DNA from: JAEMQF01 sp963850525
GTDB lineage: Bacteria; Pseudomonadota; Gammaproteobacteria; Burkholderiales; Burkholderiaceae_C
DNA: 64,000 nt
Assembly: GCA_963850525.1 (NCBI GenBank)
Contig: CAWKLQ010000004.1
Span: 992,001 to 1,056,000, forward strand
Direction: 5' to 3'
The notes beneath the pieces are model-generated. The model was not told the origin of the DNA, ran no database searches, and saw nothing but the letters and a program-made list of their open reading frames with translations. Position 1 is the stretch's first letter. Each line of letters starts with the position of its first letter. A program made the translations under genes and the position numbers. Of the stretch, positions 1 to 6,351 are shown in pieces.

Positions 1-1
1 C

Positions 2-919
2 GCGACCGTGCACGCCGAACTCGAAGGCGCCGCCGGTGCCAAGACGCAGCGCCGCTGGCGCGCGAAGTTCGTTCTCGACGCGTCGGGCCGCGACACGCTG
101 CTCGCAACGAAGTTCCGCTGCAAGCAGAAGAACCCGGCGCACAACAGCTCGGCGCTGTTCGGCCACTTCACGAACGCGCAGCGACTGCCCGGTCGCACCG
201 AGGGCAACATCAGCATCTGCTGGTTCGAGCACGGCTGGTTCTGGTTCATTCCGCTCGCCGACGGAACGACGAGCGTGGGCGCGGTGTGCTGGCCGTATTA
301 CCTGAAGTCGCGCGACAAGCCGCTGAAGGATTTTTTCTACGACACGATCGCGCTGTGCCCCGAACTTGCGCGGCGGCTGAAAGATGCGACGCTCGTCGAC
401 GACGCGGTGCACGCGACCGGCAACTACTCGTACCTCTCCACGCACAGCAGCGGCGAGCGTTACCTGATGCTGGGCGACGCGTACACCTTCATCGACCCGA
501 TGTTCTCGTCGGGCGTGTACCTGGCGATGCACAGCGCGTTCGACGGCGCCGAGCTCGTCGCCACGGCGCTGGACCGGCCGCACGAGTACGAGCGCGCGCG
601 CAAGCACTTCGAAGCGAACATGGCGAAAGGGCCGCGCGAGTATTCGTGGTTCATCTTCCGCGTCACGAACCCGTCGATCCGCGAGATGTTCATGCGCCCG
701 GCGAACCCGCTGCGCGTCAAGGAGGCGCTGCTGTCGCTGCTCGCGGGCGATCTGTACGGCAAGACGCCCATCTGGGGGTCGCTGTGGGCGCTCAAGGCCA
801 TCTACTACATCGTGTCGCTGAAGAGCCTTCGCCGCACGTGGCGCGGCTGGCGGCGCCGCCACTTCAATATTCGCGACGTGGGGCCGCTGCAGGGCGAGAC
901 GATTCAACCTCAGCGCTGA
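2..919 (+). CDS. Flavin-dependent halogenase-like FAD oxidoreductase, 3' part (partial at window edge)
   Basis: The reading frame is open from the window edge, so the true start lies upstream; about 305 residues are visible. Two features match the C-terminal half of the tryptophan-halogenase-like FAD oxidoreductase family. The first is a WFWFIPL segment followed by a SVGAV strand. The second is the GDAYTFIDPMFSSGVYLAM motif, which in this family contacts FAD. The N-terminal Rossmann GxGxxG and the halogenase WxWxIP segment are outside or only partly visible, so true halogenase activity cannot be judged. Many relatives act on carrier-bound or lipid-like substrates in aryl polyene or secondary metabolite clusters. 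The neighbours here do not indicate a substrate. The stop codon at 917-919 is followed 8 bp later by a palindromic repeat and then by a convergent gene. Confidence 0.8.
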   Translation, partial: ATVHAELEGAAGAKTQRRWRAKFVLDASGRDTLLATKFRCKQKNPAHNSSALFGHFTNAQRLPGRTEGNISICWFEHGWFWFIPLADGTTSVGAVCWPYYLKSRDKPLKDFFYDTIALCPELARRLKDATLVDDAVHATGNYSYLSTHSSGERYLMLGDAYTFIDPMFSSGVYLAMHSAFDGAELVATALDRPHEYERARKHFEANMAKGPREYSWFIFRVTNPSIREMFMRPANPLRVKEALLSLLAGDLYGKTPIWGSLWALKAIYYIVSLKSLRRTWRGWRRRHFNIRDVGPLQGETIQPQR

Positions 920-927
920 GCTTCGAT

Positions 928-953
928 GTCACCCCGGCGCACGCCGGGGTCCA
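928..953. repeat. REP-like palindromic repeat, copy 1
   Basis: A 26-bp unit with an inverted core (CCCCGGCG, CA, CGCCGGGG) starts GTCACC and ends GGTCCA. It lies between two convergent stop codons (919 and 965). The same unit with small changes occurs twice more, as an inverted pair at 7448-7516. Short palindromes of this form are common dispersed elements in beta-proteobacteria and are often compared with REP elements. At this place it could also fold in transcripts of both strands and help to end transcription, but there is no T run. Confidence 0.75.
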
Positions 954-964
954 CTTCGCGGCAC

Positions 965-1864
965 TCAGAACTTGGTCGCCGGCTTGATCAACACCAGCGA
1001 CAGCGCGCCGACGCTGCACAGCATCGCCAGCCACTGCAAGGGACCGAGCGGCTCGCCGTGAAGCAGCGCGCCGGAGATCATCGCCACCACCGGCACCAGG
1101 ATCGCCGACAGCCCGGCGACGTTGGCCGGCAACAGGCCGACGATGGCGAACCAGCAGACGTTGCCGATCGCCATCGGCACCAGCGCGATGTAGCCGATCA
1201 CGGCGATCGACGTCCACGACGGAACGAACCAGTTCCAGTCGCCGAGCAGCAACGCGCCGAGCGTCGTCGGCACGGCGCAAATCAGCAACTGCCAACCGGT
1301 CAGCACCATCGCCGAGATCGCGACCCCCGAGCGCTTCAGGATCAGCGTGCCGATCGCCCAGCCCAGCCCGGCAAGCAAACCCAGGCCCATGCCCAGCGGC
1401 GCTTGCGCATAGGCTTCGAAACTCGGCACCATCAGCAGCGTCACCGCGGCGCCGCCCAGCAGCACGGCGAACACGATGCGCCGCGTCAAGCGTTCGCCGA
1501 GCACCGCCCAGGAAATCAGCGCCGACCAGAGCGGCATCGTGAAGCCGAGGATCGCCGCCTGACCCGAAGGGATGAGGATCGCCGCGTAGGTGCTCGCGAT
1601 GTTCCACAGCACCAGGTAGAACAGCGTCGCGGTGACGATCGTCGGCCAGGCGGCGCGCGGGATCGCGAGCGACATGCCGCGTGCGCGTGCCACGGCGAGC
1701 AGCGTCGAGCCGGCGAGCGTGACGCCGATCGCGCGAAACGTCCACACCGAGACTTCGCGCACCGCGTACGGAAACAGTGGCCAGTTGGTGCCCCACAGCA
1801 GGGTCAGGACGGCGAGCAGGATCAGGGCGCGCGGCGGGATGTGAGTGTGATTCCTGGCGGTCAT
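965..1864 (-). CDS. DMT-superfamily (EamA) permease
   Basis: A 299-residue integral membrane protein of the drug/metabolite transporter superfamily. It has about ten hydrophobic segments arranged as two EamA repeats. The first begins with LLWGTNWPLFPYAVREV and the second contains the GWAIGTLILKRSG region. The ATG at 1864 was chosen because the first transmembrane segment starts about 12 residues later. The frame stays open further upstream, but that extension is rich in Arg, has no membrane character and would overlap the divergent psd gene. Family members export or exchange small metabolites such as amino acids; nothing here fixes the substrate. The gene is divergent from psd and convergent with the halogenase-like gene. 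Confidence 0.88.
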   Translation of the reverse strand: MTARNHTHIPPRALILLAVLTLLWGTNWPLFPYAVREVSVWTFRAIGVTLAGSTLLAVARARGMSLAIPRAAWPTIVTATLFYLVLWNIASTYAAILIPSGQAAILGFTMPLWSALISWAVLGERLTRRIVFAVLLGGAAVTLLMVPSFEAYAQAPLGMGLGLLAGLGWAIGTLILKRSGVAISAMVLTGWQLLICAVPTTLGALLLGDWNWFVPSWTSIAVIGYIALVPMAIGNVCWFAIVGLLPANVAGLSAILVPVVAMISGALLHGEPLGPLQWLAMLCSVGALSLVLIKPATKF

Positions 1865-1935
1865 TCGCGACGAGGCTCTCACGTCGGTGCGCGCTTGGCA
1901 AGCAGATTCGGAAGATTCGGCGACGGACGCGTCGA

Positions 1936-1941
1936 TACAAT
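1936..1941 (+). promoter_or_regulatory. Possible -10 box (TACAAT) for psd
   Basis: TACAAT lies 36 bp before the psd ATG in the divergent intergenic region. No good -35 box is visible at 16-18 bp spacing, so the call rests on the -10 match and its position alone. Confidence 0.3.
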
Positions 1942-1976
1942 CCGGCCCCCTTTGCCTCTTTGCCGGCCGACGTTTC

Positions 1977-2834
1977 ATGTCGACTTCCCTGCGCGACCGC
2001 CTGTTCGTCATGTCGCAATACGTCATGCCCAAGCGCGCCATGACGGCGCTGGGCGGCGTCATCGCCGGCGCGCGCGGCGGGGCGATCACGCAGGCGATCA
2101 TTGCCCGCTTCGTGAGGCGCTTTGGCGTGAACATGGCCGAAGCTGCGGTTCCCGAGATCGGCGCTTACGCGACCTTCAACGAGTTCTTCACGCGCGCGCT
2201 CGCGCCCGGCGCGCGGCCGATCTCGCCTGCCGACTGGGTGTGCCCCGTCGACGGCGCGATCAGCGCGTTCGGCGCGGTGGAGCGCGACCAGATCTTTCAG
2301 GCCAAGGGGCACCAGTATTCGACGCAAGCGCTGCTCGGCGGCGACTCAGGCCTGGCCGCACAGTTCGACGACGGCCACTTCGCGACGCTCTACCTGAGCC
2401 CGAAGGACTACCACCGCATCCACATGCCTTGCGCGGGGCGTTTGCTGCGCATGGTCCACGTTCCCGGCGAATTGTTTTCGGTGAACCCGGCGACAGCGCA
2501 AGCCGTGCCTGGGCTGTTTGCACGCAACGAGCGCGTCGTCTGCATTTTCGAGACGCAGTTCGGGCCACTCGCGCTGGTGCTCGTGGGCGCGACGATCGTC
2601 GGCAGCATGGCGACGGTGTGGCACGGGGTCGTGAACCCGCCGCGCTCGGGGCGACTGCGCGATTGGAGTTACGCCGACCGCGAGATTCGTTTGGCGCAGG
2701 GCGACGAGATGGGGCGCTTTTTGCTGGGCTCGACCGTCGTCATGTTGTGGCCCAAGCTGCCCCTGCGCTTCAACGCCGATTGGCGGCCGGGAGGCGCGGT
2801 GCGCCTGGGGCAGGTGATGGGCCTGAAGGGCTGA
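1977..2834 (+). CDS. psd: Phosphatidylserine decarboxylase proenzyme
   Basis: A 285-residue pyruvoyl enzyme that decarboxylates phosphatidylserine to phosphatidylethanolamine at the inner membrane. The self-cleavage motif LGST is at residues 250-253. Cleavage between Gly251 and Ser252 would give a long beta chain and a short alpha chain carrying the pyruvoyl group. The conserved segment around YLSPKDYHRIHMP carries the Asp and His residues needed for maturation. The start at 1977 gives the usual length and N-terminus; the frame is open 90 nt further upstream, but that extension has no family resemblance. The gene is followed 54 bp later by the rhodanese gene on the same strand. Essential function, expected to be constitutive. 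Confidence 0.96.
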   Translation: MSTSLRDRLFVMSQYVMPKRAMTALGGVIAGARGGAITQAIIARFVRRFGVNMAEAAVPEIGAYATFNEFFTRALAPGARPISPADWVCPVDGAISAFGAVERDQIFQAKGHQYSTQALLGGDSGLAAQFDDGHFATLYLSPKDYHRIHMPCAGRLLRMVHVPGELFSVNPATAQAVPGLFARNERVVCIFETQFGPLALVLVGATIVGSMATVWHGVVNPPRSGRLRDWSYADREIRLAQGDEMGRFLLGSTVVMLWPKLPLRFNADWRPGGAVRLGQVMGLKG

Positions 2835-2888
2835 CGGCACGGCGCGGATGCGTTAACCTCGTCGGCATCGATCCCCAAGGAGCGCGCG

Positions 2889-3296
2889 ATGAAAAAATCC
2901 GTCAAGTCACTCGTTGACGAGGCGATGGCCCAGGTCACGACTTACACGCTGGAGCAGGCGCGCGCCTTGCACGGTAGCCCGGGCGTGCAATTCGTCGACG
3001 TGCGCGACGTGCGCGAGCTCGAGCGCGAAGGCGTGATCCCCGGCGCGCTGCACGCGCCGCGCGGCATGCTCGAGTTCTGGGTCGACCCCGATTCGCCCTA
3101 CCACCGCGACGTGTTTGCGCAGGACAAGGAGTACGTGCTGTTCTGCGCGCTCGGCTGGCGCTCGGCACTGGCGACAAAAACGCTGATGGACATGGGAATG
3201 CAGAGCGTCGCCCACTTCGACGGCGGATTCACTGCCTGGAAAGAAGCCGGGGCACCGGTGGCGGAGAAGAAAACCGAGAAACCGGCGAAGGCTTGA
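2889..3296 (+). CDS. Rhodanese-domain protein
   Basis: A 135-residue single-domain rhodanese. The typical opening VQFVDVRDVRELEREG is followed by the active-site loop beginning at Cys86 (CALGWRSA), the residue that would carry a persulfide in a sulfurtransferase. There is no signal peptide, so the protein is cytoplasmic. An AAGGAG ribosome-binding site lies 6-7 bases before the ATG. The C-terminal tail is Lys/Glu/Pro/Ala-rich and probably disordered. The donor and acceptor cannot be inferred. The next gene starts 4 bp after the stop, so the two are probably co-transcribed. Confidence 0.92.
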   Translation: MKKSVKSLVDEAMAQVTTYTLEQARALHGSPGVQFVDVRDVRELEREGVIPGALHAPRGMLEFWVDPDSPYHRDVFAQDKEYVLFCALGWRSALATKTLMDMGMQSVAHFDGGFTAWKEAGAPVAEKKTEKPAKA

Positions 3297-3300
3297 GGCC

Positions 3301-3873
3301 ATGGACCTGGCGTCGTCGCTGCGTATTCAGGCGCACGCCAACCGCTTGGCGAATCGGCGCCTTCTGAATGCGCTTGCCGAACTGCCTGACACCGAATTCA
3401 GCGCGCAGCGCATTGGCTTCTTTCCGAGCATCGCAGCGACGCTGAACCACATCCTCGCTGTCGACGCGTACTACATCGGCGCGCTGTACGGCGAGCCTGG
3501 TTTGCCGGCAAAGTACGACGAATTCGTTGCGGCCCAGTCGGTCGCCGAGTTGCTGCCGCGCCAGAGCGCGAGCGACCGGCGCCTGATCGACTGGTGCGAC
3601 CGACTCAACGCCGCGGGCTGCGACGCGACGATCGAGATGGACCGCGGCACGCACGTGCAGCGCGACCTTGCCTGCCACGTGCTCGCGCACCTGTTCATGC
3701 ACCAGACGCACCACCGCGGCCAGGTCCACACGATGCTCGCCGGCACCTCGGTGAAGCCGCCGCAGCTCGATGAATTCCTCATGCCCAGCGACGCGAAGTT
3801 TCGCGTCGCCGACATGGCGGCGCTCGGCTGGGACGAAGCCGCGGTGTACGGTTCGCGAACAGGCCACGGCTAG
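3301..3873 (+). CDS. DinB/YfiT-fold putative metalloenzyme
   Basis: A 190-residue four-helix-bundle protein of the DinB family. The family's three-His metal site is visible: His50 in the NHILAVD helix and His134 plus His137/His138 in HQTHHRGQ. Length and motif spacing are normal. Members include thiol-dependent transferases and damage-induced proteins of unknown activity, so no reaction is proposed. It follows the rhodanese gene by 4 bp. Its TAG stop is part of a TAGAAT sequence just ahead of the carboxylase operator. Confidence 0.9.
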   Translation: MDLASSLRIQAHANRLANRRLLNALAELPDTEFSAQRIGFFPSIAATLNHILAVDAYYIGALYGEPGLPAKYDEFVAAQSVAELLPRQSASDRRLIDWCDRLNAAGCDATIEMDRGTHVQRDLACHVLAHLFMHQTHHRGQVHTMLAGTSVKPPQLDEFLMPSDAKFRVADMAALGWDEAAVYGSRTGHG

Positions 3874-3884
3874 AATCGCCGCGG

Positions 3885-3900
3885 TTGACGTATACGTCAA
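3885..3900. promoter_or_regulatory. 16-bp palindromic operator, LiuR-like
   Basis: TTGACGTATACGTCAA is a perfect palindrome 50 bp before the start of the carboxylase beta-subunit gene and 11 bp after the DinB stop codon. Its form (TTGACGT, 2 bp, ACGTCAA) is like the operators I recall for the MerR-family regulator LiuR, which controls leucine/isovalerate degradation genes in proteobacteria. A TAGAAT box at 3871-3876 could be the -10 element. Its -35 is weak, and transcription would then start inside or next to the operator. Confidence 0.65.
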
Positions 3901-3949
3901 TTGCCACCGACCCGCGCCCTGGTCTTCACGTGGGCAGACGAAGGAAAAC

Positions 3950-5572
3950 ATGCCCGCACTCGCCTCGAAGCTCAATCCGCGCAGCAGCGAGTTCAAGGCC
4001 AATGCGCAGGCGATGCGCGAGCTCGTCGACGACTTGAACGCCAAGCTCGCGCAAATTGCGCTCGGCGGCGGCGAGGCGGCGCGCGCCAAGCACCTGGGGC
4101 GCGGCAAGTTGCTGCCGCGCGAGCGCGTCGAGATGCTGCTCGACCCGGACGCACCCTTCCTCGAACTGGCGCCGCTCGCCGCGCTGAACATGTACAAGGA
4201 GCGCGGCGGCGTCGACGCCGCGCCGGGTGCCGGGCTGATCGCCGGCATCGGCCGGGTCTCGGGCGTCGAGTGCGTGATCGTCTGCAACGACGCGACGGTG
4301 AAGGGCGGCACCTACTTCCCGATGACGGTGAAAAAGCACTTGCGCGCGCAGGAGATCGCGCTGCAAAACCGCCTGCCGTGCATCTACCTCGTCGATTCAG
4401 GCGGCGCGAACCTGCCGAACCAGGACGAGGTGTTCCCGGACCGCGAGCACTTCGGCCGCATCTTCTACAACCAGGCGAACATGAGTGCGCTCGGAATTCC
4501 GCAAATCGCCGTCGTCATGGGCTCGTGCACGGCGGGTGGCGCGTACATGCCGGCGATGAGCGATGAATCCATCATCGTGAAAAACCAGGGCACGATTTTT
4601 CTCGGCGGCCCGCCGCTCGTGAAAGCCGCGATCGGTGAGATTGTCAGCGCCGAAGACCTGGGCGGCGGCGACGTGCACACGCGCCTGTCGGGTGTCGCCG
4701 ACCATCTGGCGCAAAACGACACGCACGCGCTGGCAATTGCGCGCGCTAGCGTCGCCAACCTGAACTGGCGCAAAGACGTGGCGATGCGCTGCATCGATTC
4801 GCGCGAGCCGCTGTTCCCCGCCGCCGAGCTGCACGGCGTGATTCCCATCGACACCAGGAAACCGTATGACGTGCGCGAGATCATCGCGCGCATCGTCGAC
4901 GGCTCCGAGTTCGACGAATTCAAGGCGCGCTACGGCTCGACGCTCGTCACTGGATTCGCCCACATCGAAGGCATGCCGGTGGGTGTGGTCGCGAACAACG
5001 GTATTCTGTTTTCCGAAAGTGCGATGAAGGGGGCGCACTTCATCGAGCTGTGCGGCCAGCGCAAGATTCCGCTCGTGTTCTTGCAGAACATCACCGGCTT
5101 CATGGTCGGGCGCAAGTACGAGAACGAAGGCATCGCCAAACACGGCGCGAAGATGGTGACGGCGGTGTCCACCGTCAACGTGCCCAAATTCACGGTCATC
5201 ATCGGCGGCAGTTTCGGCGCCGGCAACTACGGCATGTGCGGCCGCGCGTACGGCCCGCGTTTCCTCTGGATGTGGCCCAACGCGCGCATCTCCGTGATGG
5301 GCGGCGAGCAGGCGGCGAGCGTGCTCGCCACCGTCAAGCGCGACGGCATCGAGGCCAAGGGCGGCAGCTGGTCGACCGACGAAGAAGCTGCGTTCAAGAA
5401 GCCCATCCTCGAGCAGTTCGAGCACCAGGCGCACCCGTATTTTGCGAGCGCGCGGATTTGGGACGACGGCGTCATCGATCCCGTCGATACGCGGCGCGTG
5501 CTCGGGCTGGCGATCAGCGCGAGTTTGAACGCGCCGATTCCGGACCCGAAGTTCGGCGTGTTCCGCATGTAG
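3950..5572 (+). CDS. liuB: Methylcrotonyl-CoA carboxylase, carboxyltransferase (beta) subunit
   Basis: A 540-residue carboxyltransferase made of two crotonase-fold halves. It moves the carboxyl group from carboxybiotin to 3-methylcrotonyl-CoA in leucine degradation. The segments NYGMCGRAYGPRFLWMWPN and ISVMGGEQAASVLATVK are characteristic of the methylcrotonyl-type beta subunit rather than the propionyl type, and the length fits. A GAAGGA ribosome-binding site precedes the ATG at 3950. The partner biotin-carrying subunit lies 745 bp downstream, separated by a DUF4126 gene. The LiuR-like palindrome upstream supports the pathway. Geranyl-CoA carboxylase is a related alternative, but no atu/acyclic-terpene genes are present. 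Confidence 0.93.
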   Translation: MPALASKLNPRSSEFKANAQAMRELVDDLNAKLAQIALGGGEAARAKHLGRGKLLPRERVEMLLDPDAPFLELAPLAALNMYKERGGVDAAPGAGLIAGIGRVSGVECVIVCNDATVKGGTYFPMTVKKHLRAQEIALQNRLPCIYLVDSGGANLPNQDEVFPDREHFGRIFYNQANMSALGIPQIAVVMGSCTAGGAYMPAMSDESIIVKNQGTIFLGGPPLVKAAIGEIVSAEDLGGGDVHTRLSGVADHLAQNDTHALAIARASVANLNWRKDVAMRCIDSREPLFPAAELHGVIPIDTRKPYDVREIIARIVDGSEFDEFKARYGSTLVTGFAHIEGMPVGVVANNGILFSESAMKGAHFIELCGQRKIPLVFLQNITGFMVGRKYENEGIAKHGAKMVTAVSTVNVPKFTVIIGGSFGAGNYGMCGRAYGPRFLWMWPNARISVMGGEQAASVLATVKRDGIEAKGGSWSTDEEAAFKKPILEQFEHQAHPYFASARIWDDGVIDPVDTRRVLGLAISASLNAPIPDPKFGVFRM

Positions 5573-5591
5573 GCAGTGGGAGCGCCACGCG

Positions 5592-6206
5592 ATGGATCTG
5601 GACACGACGCAGCTGATGGCGATTGCCGCGGCGCTCGGCTGGGCGAGCGGCTTGCGCCTGTACCTTGTCGTCTTTCTCACCGGTTTGGCGGGTGTGCTCG
5701 GTTGGGTCGAGTTGCCGAGCGGCTTGAAGTTGCTGCAGCACCCGGCGCTGCTTGGCGCGAGCGGCTTCATGCTGTTCGTCGAATTTTTTGCCGACAAGAT
5801 TCCGGGACTGGACTCGCTCTGGGATGTGCTGCACACGCTGGTGAGAATTCCCGCGGGCGCGGCCCTCGCAGCAGCGGTGTTCGGCGCCGATCACGCGACT
5901 TGGGCAACGGCTGCGGCGCTGCTGGGCGGCACCTTGGCTGCGACGAGTCATCTGGCCAAGGCGAGCACGCGCGCCGCAGCGAACACGTCGCCCGAACCGT
6001 TTTCCAACCTCGGTTTGTCGCTGCTCGGCGACGTGTCCGTGCCGACGGCGCTGTGGCTTTCGTGGCAGCATCCGCTGGTGTTTTTTGTCGCGCTGGCGCT
6101 GGCGCTGATGGTGATGGTCGCTTTGATCTGGTTCTTCGCGAAGTTTCTGCGCGGCTTGTTAAAGCGCGCCTCGAGTTGGTTTGCCACGGGCGCACAACAT
6201 GTTTAA
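5592..6206 (+). CDS. DUF4126 integral membrane protein
   Basis: A 204-residue protein with about five hydrophobic segments: one near residues 5-40, others near 50-100, 105-120 and 145-165, and a strong one near 160-190. A conserved-looking SGLRLYLVVFLTGL opening and EFFADKIPGLDSLWD loop match DUF4126. Function is unknown. It sits between the two methylcrotonyl-CoA carboxylase subunit genes, 19 bp after the first. Its last codons (GAQHV, stop) overlap a duplicate of the first codons of the alpha-subunit gene. Co-transcription with the carboxylase is likely, but a role in that pathway is not established. Confidence 0.88.
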   Translation: MDLDTTQLMAIAAALGWASGLRLYLVVFLTGLAGVLGWVELPSGLKLLQHPALLGASGFMLFVEFFADKIPGLDSLWDVLHTLVRIPAGAALAAAVFGADHATWATAAALLGGTLAATSHLAKASTRAAANTSPEPFSNLGLSLLGDVSVPTALWLSWQHPLVFFVALALALMVMVALIWFFAKFLRGLLKRASSWFATGAQHV

Positions 6207-6351
6207 GAAGATCCTGATCGCCAATCGCGGCGACCAGCCGCGCAGCGGCGCAGCGACGAAGTCAAATTGCCTGGCACGCGAAGCGTGCGCAGGCGATCCC
6301 GCCTCGGGGGCGCAACATGTTTAAGAAGATCCTCATTGCGAACCGAGGCGA
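6188..6351 (+). repeat. Diverged direct repeat of the carboxylase alpha-subunit gene start (copies 6188-6233 and 6306-6351)
   Basis: Two 46-bp copies lie exactly 118 bp apart. Both contain CAACATGTTTAAGAAGATCCT. Each supplies an end GAQHV-stop in one frame and an ATG in another. Over the first twelve codons they differ only at third positions, plus the Asp/Glu end codon difference just beyond. The spacer carries a hairpin near 6273-6296 (GGCACGC, GAA, GCGTGC with CCTG/CAGG flanks). Confidence 0.8.
6199..6324 (+). pseudogene. 41-codon remnant of a biotin carboxylase gene start
   Basis: From the ATG at 6199 the frame encodes MFKKILIANRGD, the N-terminus of a biotin carboxylase. It then runs through unrelated sequence and stops at 6322-6324, overlapping the ATG of the real alpha subunit by 8 nt. 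The codons differ from those of the real gene at synonymous positions. This suggests either an old duplication or a fragment of a paralogous gene such as another acyl-CoA carboxylase. It could act as a short translated leader for the next gene, but the simplest reading is a relic. Confidence 0.5.
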
